Below, one piece after another: positions 54,008 to 61,759 of a DNA stretch of 64,000 bases. The notes under the pieces are model-generated. The model was not told the origin of the DNA, ran no database searches, and saw only the letters and a program-made list of their open reading frames with translations. The position numbers and the translations under genes are program-made. Location: NCBI GenBank assembly GCA_963697285.1, contig CAVONI010000002.1, positions 558,001 through 622,000 on the forward strand, read 5' to 3'. Each line of letters starts with the position of its first letter. The first letter of the stretch is position 1. Source of the stretch: JAEUQQ01 sp963697285 (GTDB lineage Bacteria; Acidobacteriota; Vicinamibacteria; Vicinamibacterales; JAFNAJ01).

Positions 54008-54829
54008 TCACGGCAGGCCGACGAGGACGCGCATCCACGTCGCCGCGGCAATCATGGCTCGCTGCGGTCGCGGCACGCGGACAAGTTCGGTGAAGACGTC
54101 GTAGCGGCGCCGTTCAATCCGCGTCAGGATGGCGCGGTAGATGGCGCCCATGATCTCGGCAGCCACCAGCTTCCGCCGATCGCCCGGCGGCATGAGCCGC
54201 CGCGCCGCGGCGTAGTAGTCGCGCGCCCGTTGTCCCTGGTGCGCGAGCAGGGCCCTCACGGGACCGGTCATCTGCCCGTCTCGGAGGTCGTCTTCGCTGC
54301 AGCCGAAACGCGACAGCTCGTCGAGCGGAAGGTAGACGCGCCCGCGAGCGAGGTCGACAGGCACGTCGCGGAGGATGTTGGTCAACTGGAGCGCAATCCC
54401 GAGGTGCTCGGCGTAGGCGCGCGCCGCTTCGCCCCTGCAGCCGAAGATGGCGACGCAGATCAGTCCCACGGTCGAGGCGACGCGGTAGCAGTACTGGCGG
54501 AGCTCGTCGAAGGTCTCGTAGCGCCGGCTCCCGACATCCATCGCCACGCCGTCGACAAGGTCGTCGAACGGCGACCGCGGCAGGTCGAACAGCCTGACGA
54601 ACGGCTGCACGCGCTGGCCCTGGGGCGTCTCGGGGTCTCCGTCGAAGATGCGCGCGATCTCGCACCGCCAGAAGGCGACCGCCCGTGCAGTGCCCGCGAC
54701 GTCGTCGGCTGGCACCTCGTCCACCGCATCGTCGATCGCGCGGCACACATCCCAGACCGCGACGATGGCGCGGCGTTGATCGGCGGGAAGCACGAGGAAC
54801 GAGTAGTAGAAGTTGGTGTCGCGCGCCAT
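54008..54829 (-). CDS. hpnD: Presqualene diphosphate synthase
   Basis: A 273-aa trans-isoprenyl synthase of the squalene/phytoene synthase family. The two metal-binding Asp motifs are RAIDDAVDE (residues about 30-38) and TNILRDVPVDLARGR (about 150-164), with YLPLDELSRFG next. It joins two farnesyl diphosphates to presqualene diphosphate. HpnD, HpnC and HpnE together supply squalene for hopanoids. hpnD and hpnE are on the minus strand, while hpnC is across the adenosyltransferase gene on the plus strand. Confidence 0.88.
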   Translation of the reverse strand: MARDTNFYYSFLVLPADQRRAIVAVWDVCRAIDDAVDEVPADDVAGTARAVAFWRCEIARIFDGDPETPQGQRVQPFVRLFDLPRSPFDDLVDGVAMDVGSRRYETFDELRQYCYRVASTVGLICVAIFGCRGEAARAYAEHLGIALQLTNILRDVPVDLARGRVYLPLDELSRFGCSEDDLRDGQMTGPVRALLAHQGQRARDYYAAARRLMPPGDRRKLVAAEIMGAIYRAILTRIERRRYDVFTELVRVPRPQRAMIAAATWMRVLVGLP

Positions 54830-54848
54830 CGGGGCTGCTGAAGCATCC

Positions 54849-54854
54849 TATAAT
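54849..54854 (+). promoter_or_regulatory. Perfect TATAAT -10 box of a leaderless gene
   Basis: TATAAT ends six bases before the GTG start at 54861, so transcription should begin at or just beside the start codon. No clear -35 is visible. It lies in the 31-base gap divergent from hpnD. Confidence 0.7.
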
Positions 54855-54860
54855 CGCGTC

Positions 54861-55400
54861 GTGAAAATCTACACGCGCACGGGCGATCGGGGCGAAACCG
54901 GCCTGTTCGACGGCACCCGCGTCTCGAAGGCCGACGCCCGCGTCGATGCCTACGGCGAAATCGACGAGCTGAACGCCGCCCTCGGCTTCGCACGTGCCCT
55001 GGATGTGGACACCGAGATCGCCGGCGAGATCGCGCACATCCAGCGCGACCTGCACGCCGTCGGCGCGTTGCTCGCCGATCCGCAGAAACGCATCGCCCCG
55101 CGCGTGAGCAAGGCCGTCATCGACGAGGCGCGCATCGTCGAGCTCGAGGCGCTGGTCGATCGATTCGACGAGGAACTGCCGCCGTTGCGCCGGTTCATCC
55201 TTTCTGGCGGCTGCCCGCCTGGCGCCGCCCTGCACGTCGCGCGGACGATCTGCCGGCGTGCCGAGCGCCGCATCGTCGCGCTCGGGGAATCGGCCGTGGA
55301 CGCCGAGGTCGTGACCTACGTCAACCGGCTGTCTGACCTGCTCTTCACGATGGCGCGCGTCGTCAACCACCGCGCAGGCGTCGCCGAAACCGAGTGGTAA
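54861..55400 (+). CDS. Cob(I)alamin adenosyltransferase, PduO type
   Basis: A 179-aa enzyme that attaches the adenosyl group to cobalamin. The N-terminal ATP-binding loop is KIYTRTGDRGETGLFDG; FILSGGCPPGAALHVARTICRRAERR and YVNRLSDLLFTMAR are the C-terminal signatures. GTG 54861 was chosen because a TATAAT box lies six bases before it and the conserved KIYTRTGD follows at once. It lies between hpnD and hpnC, without an evident link to squalene synthesis. Confidence 0.92.
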   Translation: MKIYTRTGDRGETGLFDGTRVSKADARVDAYGEIDELNAALGFARALDVDTEIAGEIAHIQRDLHAVGALLADPQKRIAPRVSKAVIDEARIVELEALVDRFDEELPPLRRFILSGGCPPGAALHVARTICRRAERRIVALGESAVDAEVVTYVNRLSDLLFTMARVVNHRAGVAETEW

Positions 55401-56287
55401 CCGCAGCTCCCGACGCGGCGCGTGCCTACGCCGCTTGCATGGCGCTGGCCAGTGCCCACTACGAGAACTTCCCGGTGGCCTCGTGGCTCGTGCCACGGCC
55501 GATGCGTCCCCACGTGGCAGCCGTGTACGCCTTTGCGCGCATTGCCGACGACTACGCCGACGAAGGCGTACGGGCCCAGGCCGAACGGGAGGCGTTGATC
55601 GCATCGTGGCGGGAGCGGCTGCACGCGGCAGTCGAGGGACGGCGCGTCGCCGATGGGCCGCATCCAGAGGTCTTCGTGGCGCTCCGCGAGACGATCCGCG
55701 CGAGGCAGTTGCCCCTGGGCCTGTTCGACGACCTGCTCAGCGCGTTCGAGCAGGACACACGCGTGACGCGCTACGACACCTGGGATGACATCCGCGACTA
55801 CTGTCGACGGTCAGCGAATCCCGTCGGACGCCTGGTGCTGAGAATCGCCGGCGTGAGCGATGCCCGGGCCGACACGCGATCCGACGCGGTCTGCACGGCG
55901 CTGCAGTTGGCGAACTTCTGGCAGGACCTGGCGATTGACTGGACGCGCGGACGCCTCTACGTGCCGCGCGAGGTTGCCGCGCGGCATGGCGCGACCGAGG
56001 CGTCGCTCGACCCGAATGCGCTCACCGACGCCTGGCGCGCGACCATCGCCGACTGCGTGGCATACACGCGCGCGCTGTTCCTGGCGGGACGAGGTGTGAG
56101 CGAGGACGTGCGGGGTCGGCTACGTCACGAGTTGCGTCTCACGTGGCTGGGAGGCATGCGGATCCTCGAACGTCTCGATCAACAGGCGGCGGCGTGCCGC
56201 CATGCGCGCCCGGTGCTTGGAGCGCGGGACGCGGCCGTGATCGGCGTGCGATGGCTCACCTGGCGCGCCTCGGATGCCCCGCGATGA
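55394..56287 (+). CDS. hpnC: Squalene synthase family protein (hydroxysqualene synthase)
   Basis: A 297-aa enzyme of the squalene/phytoene synthase family. Motif I is FARIADDYADEG, and motif II is LQLANFWQDLAIDWTRGRLYVP. HpnC turns presqualene diphosphate into hydroxysqualene. The GTG at 55394 overlaps the stop of the adenosyltransferase gene, and its own stop overlaps the mutY ATG (ATGA), so the three genes are co-translated. The partner genes hpnD and hpnE are divergent. Confidence 0.88.
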   Translation: MVTAAPDAARAYAACMALASAHYENFPVASWLVPRPMRPHVAAVYAFARIADDYADEGVRAQAEREALIASWRERLHAAVEGRRVADGPHPEVFVALRETIRARQLPLGLFDDLLSAFEQDTRVTRYDTWDDIRDYCRRSANPVGRLVLRIAGVSDARADTRSDAVCTALQLANFWQDLAIDWTRGRLYVPREVAARHGATEASLDPNALTDAWRATIADCVAYTRALFLAGRGVSEDVRGRLRHELRLTWLGGMRILERLDQQAAACRHARPVLGARDAAVIGVRWLTWRASDAPR

Positions 56288-57165
56288 CCTCGCCGAAGCG
56301 CCTGGCGAAGGACGCGAAGGCGGGACCGAAGCTGCCGAAGCAACGCGCGAAGGCGGAACCGAAACGACCGGGACCGAGCGCGAGGACGGAGACTGGGCGA
56401 CCGGGACAGCGCGCGACGGCGGAACAGAAGCGGGCCAGGGGAACAACGGTCGCGACGACCGTGCCGAAGCAGCCGGCGGAGTCGACGCGTGCGAAAGCGC
56501 TTCCGATAGCGGTGGCATCGGCGAAGCAGACGTTCAGGAAGAAGCTGCTCGCCTGGTACCGCGCGCAGGGACGCTCGTTGCCGTGGCGCGACACCGACGA
56601 TCCGTACCACATCCTCGTTTCAGAGGTCATGCTGCAGCAGACGCAGGTCGACCGCGTGCTGCCGAAGTATCACGAGTGGCTGACGAAGTACCCGTCGTTC
56701 GAGGTCCTGGCCGCGGCCGACGAAGACGAGGTCGCCGAGACGTGGCGGCCGCTGGGTTACAACATCCGCCCGCGCCGCCTGCAGTCGATTGCCCGTGAGG
56801 CCGTGGCGCGTTTTGGCGGCCGCCTCCCGTCAGACGAACCGACCCTGCGGTCGTTCAAGGGTATCGGGCCCTACACCGCTGGCGCGGTGCTGAGTTTCGC
56901 GTTCAGGCAGCGGGCAGCCATCCTCGACACCAACGTGGCGAGGGTCCTGTACCGCGTCTTCGTGGGAGGCGGTGAGCAGGACGGCCACGCCATGCAGCGG
57001 CACCTCTGGGCGCTGTCGCGCGAGGTGTTGCCTCGGTCGCAGGCCGACGTCTTCGATTTCAACCAGGCCCTGATGGACTTCGGCGCCCTCCAGTGCCCGG
57101 CGCGCAAGCCCCAGTGCCCGACCTGTCCCCTTGCCCGCCTCTGCCGCTGGAGAGCGACGCACTGA
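56284..57165 (+). CDS. mutY: A/G-specific adenine glycosylase MutY, without C-terminal domain
   Basis: A 293-aa base-excision enzyme that removes adenine opposite 8-oxoguanine. The catalytic core is complete: EVMLQQTQVDRVLPKY, the HhH hairpin in FKGIGPYTAGAV, the catalytic Asp in ILDTNVARVL, and the iron-sulfur ligands in CPARKPQCPTCPLARLC (C-x6-C-x2-C-x5-C). The protein ends right after the cluster, so the C-terminal domain that recognises 8-oxoguanine in most MutY proteins is absent. Instead there is an N-terminal tail of about 75 residues rich in Lys, Arg, Pro and Ala. A mutT gene follows. Confidence 0.9.
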   Translation: MTSPKRLAKDAKAGPKLPKQRAKAEPKRPGPSARTETGRPGQRATAEQKRARGTTVATTVPKQPAESTRAKALPIAVASAKQTFRKKLLAWYRAQGRSLPWRDTDDPYHILVSEVMLQQTQVDRVLPKYHEWLTKYPSFEVLAAADEDEVAETWRPLGYNIRPRRLQSIAREAVARFGGRLPSDEPTLRSFKGIGPYTAGAVLSFAFRQRAAILDTNVARVLYRVFVGGGEQDGHAMQRHLWALSREVLPRSQADVFDFNQALMDFGALQCPARKPQCPTCPLARLCRWRATH

Positions 57166-57170
57166 CCGAA

Positions 57171-57213
57171 GGGGTCACGTCTTTCTTTATCGCATTTCTC
57201 AAGACCTGACCCC
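57171..57213 (+). repeat. GGGGTC-type inverted repeat, copy 3
   Basis: Arms GGGGTCACGTCTT and AAGACCTGACCCC (one mismatch) lie around a 17-base loop with TATCGCATTTCTC. It starts five bases after the mutY stop, between two convergent genes. The 57166-57245 gap is otherwise empty. Confidence 0.75.
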
Positions 57214-57245
57214 ACAGGCCGGAGGTATCACTCCGCGCGTGATCT

Positions 57246-57647
57246 TCAACGCGATTGCAACAAGGCGATCAGGGCGCGATCCGCCTCGGGGAAGGCCACG
57301 GCGCCGAGCTCGGCGCGCGGCAGCCAGCGCATCTCCTGGCCGAGTTGGGGCACCGGCTCACTCAGCAACCGGCATTCGAAGAAGTGGAGCTCGACGGTCT
57401 TTTCAGGATATGCGTGGGTCGTCACGAGGATGCAGGCGCCCACCTCGACGTCGACGGCGAGTTCCTCGCGCATCTCGCGGAGCAGGCAGTGCTCGAGCGT
57501 CTCACCCGGGTCGCGCTTCCCCCCCGGAAACTCCCACAGGCCCTCGAGGTGCGAGCCACGCAGACGTCGCGTCAACAGCACCGCGTCGTTGCGTTCGACC
57601 ACGGCAGCCGCCACGACCGTCGCCCTCATCGCAACGTCATGGGTCAC
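57246..57647 (-). CDS. mutT: MutT-type Nudix hydrolase (8-oxo-dGTP diphosphatase)
   Basis: A 133-aa Nudix protein. The Nudix box is GGKRDPGETLEHCLLREMREELAV, preceded by LLTRRLRGSHLEGLWEFPGGK, the MutT substrate-binding segment. It removes 8-oxo-dGTP from the nucleotide pool and would complement MutY next to it. The GTG start overlaps the ygfZ stop (GTGA); an internal ATG at 57629 is an alternative. Confidence 0.85.
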   Translation of the reverse strand: MTHDVAMRATVVAAAVVERNDAVLLTRRLRGSHLEGLWEFPGGKRDPGETLEHCLLREMREELAVDVEVGACILVTTHAYPEKTVELHFFECRLLSEPVPQLGQEMRWLPRAELGAVAFPEADRALIALLQSR

Positions 57648-58621
57648 GCGAACGGCAGCGCCGCCACCACGACCGACACGTGGCGCGCACCGTCGGTCGC
57701 CACGAGCTCGGTCGCCTCGGCGACGGAATCACGGTGCACGGTGGCGAGCGCAAGCGAGGCGTTCGTCCTGGGGTCGCGGGTCACGCTCGTGACCATCCCG
57801 ACGTCACGATCGTCGCGCCGCACGACGTCGCCGGCCACCATCTGCCGACCGTCGGTCGCCCGAAGCCCCACGAGCCGCCTGGCGACGCGTCCATGCCCGA
57901 TGTCGCGCATGCGGACAATGATCTCCTGCCCGACGTAGCAGCCCTTGGTGTCGCTGACGGCCCGCGTCTCAATCCCCGCCTCTGGCGGGATGGTCTGGGT
58001 GCCCATGTCGACCCCGAAACGCGGCCGACCCGCGAGGATGCGCCGGTGCTCCCAGGCGGTGAGCCCCGCCGGCACGGCGCCGTTGGCCACGATGGCCCCC
58101 CACACGATGTCGTGGTGAGCTGCCGCCACGTACACGTCGGCCCCGTCGCTGCCGAGTTCGCGCGACACGGCAACAGTCGCCGGCACGCCACCCACCTCGC
58201 ACGATACATGGTGGTGCTCGGCACGCGGCAACACCGATGACCCGATCCCGAGCGCAGCAGTGGCCCCGGGTCCATGCACCGACAGGCACGCGAGCGTCGT
58301 GGTCGCGTTGCGCACCACCACGTCCTCGATGATCACGAAGCGCTCGAATCTCGAGATGACGTCGTCCAGCACGTGGCCCGGCACGTCGACGAGCATCTCC
58401 TCGCCCTGTGCCATGACGACGAGGTCGGTGATCATCCGGCCCTGGGGCGTGAGATAGGCGGCGTAGGCCCCCATCCCGGGACGGAGCCCCAGGATGTCGT
58501 TCGTCAGGAGGCCGTGGAGCCAGCTGGCACGGTCGGCGCCCGCGATGACCACGCGCCCGCGCTCACCCGTCCGGTCGAACACCAGCGTCTGCGAAGCGTC
58601 GGGGATGGCTGCGGTCGTCAT
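57644..58621 (-). CDS. ygfZ: YgfZ/GcvT-family folate-binding protein
   Basis: A 325-aa protein of the aminomethyltransferase-like fold. The hallmark motif KGCYVGQEIIVRM is present, with Cys conserved as in YgfZ, which supports iron-sulfur cluster assembly with tetrahydrofolate. ASWLHGLLTNDILGL at the start is the YgfZ domain 1. The C-terminal domain runs from about 250. ATG 58621 was preferred; the frame stays open to 58660. It is the upstream gene of the mutT pair. Confidence 0.88.
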   Translation of the reverse strand: MTTAAIPDASQTLVFDRTGERGRVVIAGADRASWLHGLLTNDILGLRPGMGAYAAYLTPQGRMITDLVVMAQGEEMLVDVPGHVLDDVISRFERFVIIEDVVVRNATTTLACLSVHGPGATAALGIGSSVLPRAEHHHVSCEVGGVPATVAVSRELGSDGADVYVAAAHHDIVWGAIVANGAVPAGLTAWEHRRILAGRPRFGVDMGTQTIPPEAGIETRAVSDTKGCYVGQEIIVRMRDIGHGRVARRLVGLRATDGRQMVAGDVVRRDDRDVGMVTSVTRDPRTNASLALATVHRDSVAEATELVATDGARHVSVVVAALPFA

Positions 58622-58644
58622 GTGGCGTCTGGGCATCGCGAAGC

Positions 58645-58674
58645 TTGCGGTCCTCGTCACCCGGCTTGTACTCT
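58645..58674 (+). promoter_or_regulatory. Promoter of the alpha/beta hydrolase gene, leaderless
   Basis: TTGCGG (58645-58650), an 18-base spacer and TACTCT (58669-58674), the last ending seven bases before the ATG at 58682. Confidence 0.5.
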
Positions 58675-58681
58675 ACTCCGC

Positions 58682-60331
58682 ATGACGCTGCCGCGCTGGT
58701 CGCTCCTGCTCATTGTCGCACTCCTCTGCACACCCGTCCTGTCGTGGGGGCAGACAGCCGACCAGGACGCGTTCACGCTGAAAGTCCTGCTCCGCGGGGT
58801 TGCCGTCGGCGACGAGGTCGTGGTCGTCAATCGCACGGCAACCGGTTGGACCGTGTCTTCGTCGTCGCGCCTCGGCCCTCCGCTGGAGTTCGAGTTGCGC
58901 AACGGCGACCTCCGATACGCGCCCGACTGGACGCCGCTGGCGCTGACGATCGACGGCGCCGTGCGGAACGACCTCTTTCGCGTCACGACGACAATTGCCA
59001 GCGCGACGGCCACGAGCGACATCGTGCAGGGCAGCAACCGCTCGACGAAGTCCGATGCCCTGTCTCCCGGGAGCCTGCTGCTTCCCAACAACGTCTTCGG
59101 CGCCTACGTGGCCGTCGGACGAGCGCTCGTGGGCGCGGCGGCCGGCACCACGCTCAAGGCCTACATCGCCCCGCAAGCCGAGGTCGCCGTGACGGTCGAA
59201 AGCGTCACGGACGAACGGCTGCAGACGGCCGAGCGTGCGTTCCTGACGCGGCGCTACCGCCTGGCCATGGCAAATCCCCGCGGGCCGGTCGCCGTGGATG
59301 TCTGGACCGAGGAAGACGGCCGCCTGGTCAGGATCTCGATTCCATCGGGGCAGCTCGACGTCGTGCGCGAGGACGTCGCGTCGAGCGCGGCGCGCCAGCT
59401 CACGTTCTACCGCGAAGGCGACGAGGACGTCCGCATCGCGGCCAACGGATTCAACCTCGCCGCAACGATCTCGAGGCCGCGGAATCCGGCGACGCCGAAG
59501 GTTCCTGCCGTCGTCCTGGTTGCGGGGTCGGGGCCCATGGGTCGCGACGAAGTCGTGGCGGGCATCCCGATCTTCGGCCAGCTGGCCGCAGCGCTCGCGG
59601 ATGCCGGCATCTTCGTCGTCCGGTACGACAAACGCGGCATCGGGCAGAGCGGCGGCCGGGCTGAATCGGCGACCCTCCAGGACTACGCCGACGATGTGCG
59701 GGCCGTGCTGAAGTTCCTGGACGACCGCAAGGACGTGGACGACAAGCGGATCCATGTCGTTGGCCACAGCGAGGGTGGCTGGGTGGCCATGCTCGCGGCG
59801 GCACGCGATGACCGCGTTGCCGGCATTGCCGTGTGCGGGACGCCGTCGACCACCGGCAGCGACCTCATCCTCGAGCAGCAGCAGGGCGCGCTCGACGCCC
59901 TGACCTTGACCTACGCCGAGCGGGAGGAGAAGCTCGCGCTGCAGCGGCGGATCAACCAGGCCGTGATCACCGGCCAGGGGTGGGAGTCGGTCACGTCAGA
60001 CCTGCGGCGACAGGCCGACACGCCGTGGTTTCGCAGTTTCCTGATGTTCGATCCCGCGGTGCAGGTGCCCAAGGTGAAGGTGCCCATGCTCGTCGTGCAG
60101 GGGGAACTCGACAGGCAGGTGGCCGCCTCTCACGGCACGAAGCTCGTGGCGCTGGCGAAGGCTCGGAAGAAGGACCCCGGCTCGAGCCTGGTGACCGTGG
60201 CCGGCGTGAACCACCTGTTCGTGCCCGCCCAGACCGGCGCGGTATCGGAGTACGCGTCGCTGCCCACCAAGGAGATCACGCCCGAGTGGGGCAAGGCGCT
60301 CGTGTCGTGGATGGCAGGAATCCGCCCGTAG
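58682..60331 (+). CDS. Secreted alpha/beta hydrolase
   Basis: A 549-aa exported hydrolase. A signal peptide (LLLIVALLCTPVLSWGQ) is followed by about 245 residues of beta-rich N-terminal domain, then an alpha/beta hydrolase with VVLVAGSGPMGRDE (oxyanion hole), YDKRGIGQSGG, the nucleophile GHSEGGW, the acid in VVQGELDRQV and the catalytic His in GVNHLFVP. Similar large proteins are frequent in Acidobacteriota. The substrate is not known. The stop TAG is part of a 27-bp palindromic repeat. Confidence 0.82.
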   Translation: MTLPRWSLLLIVALLCTPVLSWGQTADQDAFTLKVLLRGVAVGDEVVVVNRTATGWTVSSSSRLGPPLEFELRNGDLRYAPDWTPLALTIDGAVRNDLFRVTTTIASATATSDIVQGSNRSTKSDALSPGSLLLPNNVFGAYVAVGRALVGAAAGTTLKAYIAPQAEVAVTVESVTDERLQTAERAFLTRRYRLAMANPRGPVAVDVWTEEDGRLVRISIPSGQLDVVREDVASSAARQLTFYREGDEDVRIAANGFNLAATISRPRNPATPKVPAVVLVAGSGPMGRDEVVAGIPIFGQLAAALADAGIFVVRYDKRGIGQSGGRAESATLQDYADDVRAVLKFLDDRKDVDDKRIHVVGHSEGGWVAMLAAARDDRVAGIAVCGTPSTTGSDLILEQQQGALDALTLTYAEREEKLALQRRINQAVITGQGWESVTSDLRRQADTPWFRSFLMFDPAVQVPKVKVPMLVVQGELDRQVAASHGTKLVALAKARKKDPGSSLVTVAGVNHLFVPAQTGAVSEYASLPTKEITPEWGKALVSWMAGIRP

Positions 60332-60354
60332 GGGCCGCGCCCCCGCGCGGCCCG
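60328..60354 (+). repeat. 27-bp palindromic repeat, copy 4
   Basis: Begins GTAGGGGCCGCG and ends GCGCGGCCCG; one base differs from copy 1. The TAG is the stop codon of the hydrolase gene. Confidence 0.75.
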
Positions 60355-60409
60355 GGCTCTGTCGACGACGCGGCCACGGCCGTGACGTGCGCGGCGCGCG
60401 CAGGCGTCA

Positions 60410-61756
60410 TCATTCGTATCTGAGCGCCTCGATCGGATCCAGGCGTGACGCCCGGATGGCCGGCAGCAGTCCGGCGATCAGTCCGACGACCATCAGGATG
60501 AGCGAGCATGTCGCCACGAGGTCGAACGACAGCACCAGGAAGATGTCGCTGGCGCGGGTGGTGTCGTCGAGCAGTTCGGCGAGGAACGGCCGCGGGCTGA
60601 ATCCCCACACGAGGGCCAGCGAAATCAGGATGCCCACGACGCCGCCCATGATCGACGTGGCCACGCCCTCGAGCAGGAACTGCAGCAGCACGTGACGTCG
60701 CTTGGCGCCGACCGCCTTGCGGATGCCGATCTCGCGCGTCCGCTCCTGCACCGACACGAACATGATGTTCATCACGCCGACGCCGCCAATCCCCAGCGTC
60801 AGCACGCCGATGAACCCCAGGACCAGCTTCAGGCCCAGCACCATCCCACCGGTGATCTTCGCCGTCTCGCTGGATCCGAAGTTGCGCAGCGCGCGCTCGT
60901 CGGTAGGGTTGAAGCTGTACTGCTTCGCGAGATACTCGCGAATCGACTGGTCGGCCTTCGGCTCGAGCGACACCGACACCGCCTGCCACACGAAGGTATC
61001 GACATACGACTGGTACCAGAGCTGGTCGGCCACGGTGTACGCCACGAAGATGCACTCGGCGTCCGGCCGGAAGTAGTTCGACAGCTGCGCCTTCTCCTGC
61101 ATCACGCCAACGATCTCGAACGAGAGACCGCGAATACGGATCGTCTGCCCGATCGCATCACTCTCGCCGAACAGCTTGCGGTTCACCTCGGAGCCCAGGA
61201 ACGCCACCCGCCGCTGCAGGCGCACGTCCTCGTCGTCGATGAAGCGTCCGCCCGGGAGCGGCCGTTCGCTGCGCATGATGCCGTACGACGGCGCCACGGC
61301 ACGAATCAGGTACGACGTCTGCTTCGTGCCGAACGAAACGGGCAGCTCCTCGACGAGTTCCGGGCTGATGTTCTTGACCAGGGGCAGCATCGCCATCTGG
61401 TGCACGTCGTCGATCTTCACGCGGATGCGCCGGCCGGCGCGCTCGCCGCCCGCTTGTGAGCTCGTCTGGCCGGGCCACGCGACGTTCACGCCTTCGCCGA
61501 ACGCGTTGGCAAACCCGCGCGCCAGCGCATCCCGGAATCCGTTGCCGTAGGCCAGGAGCATGACCACCGACACGATGCCCCACGAGATGCCGATCATCGA
61601 GAGCACGGCGCGGAAGCGATTCCGCGACAGACCCTGCGCCGCTTCGCGAACGATCTCGACCAGCATCTGCAATCCCGTGAAACGCGGGCGCACCAGCTTG
61701 ACCTGGATGCCAGGGGCTGCGACCGAAGCACCGAAAGTACGTGCGGGCGTGCTCAT
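60410..61756 (-). CDS. MacB-type ABC transporter permease (second of two)
   Basis: A 448-aa membrane protein. TM1 near residues 50-75 (FRAVLSMIGISWGIVSVVMLLAYGNGF) leads into a periplasmic domain of about 210 residues, and three C-terminal helices form the FtsX domain (MIVLGLKLVLGFIGVLTLGIGGVGVMNIM; RTREIGIRKAVGAKRRHVLLQFLLEG). It lacks a nucleotide-binding domain, so it is a permease only. It ends in LDPIEALRYE, typical for this family. It lies four bases after the first permease gene. Confidence 0.88.
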   Translation of the reverse strand: MSTPARTFGASVAAPGIQVKLVRPRFTGLQMLVEIVREAAQGLSRNRFRAVLSMIGISWGIVSVVMLLAYGNGFRDALARGFANAFGEGVNVAWPGQTSSQAGGERAGRRIRVKIDDVHQMAMLPLVKNISPELVEELPVSFGTKQTSYLIRAVAPSYGIMRSERPLPGGRFIDDEDVRLQRRVAFLGSEVNRKLFGESDAIGQTIRIRGLSFEIVGVMQEKAQLSNYFRPDAECIFVAYTVADQLWYQSYVDTFVWQAVSVSLEPKADQSIREYLAKQYSFNPTDERALRNFGSSETAKITGGMVLGLKLVLGFIGVLTLGIGGVGVMNIMFVSVQERTREIGIRKAVGAKRRHVLLQFLLEGVATSIMGGVVGILISLALVWGFSPRPFLAELLDDTTRASDIFLVLSFDLVATCSLILMVVGLIAGLLPAIRASRLDPIEALRYE

Positions 61757-61759
61757 GGT

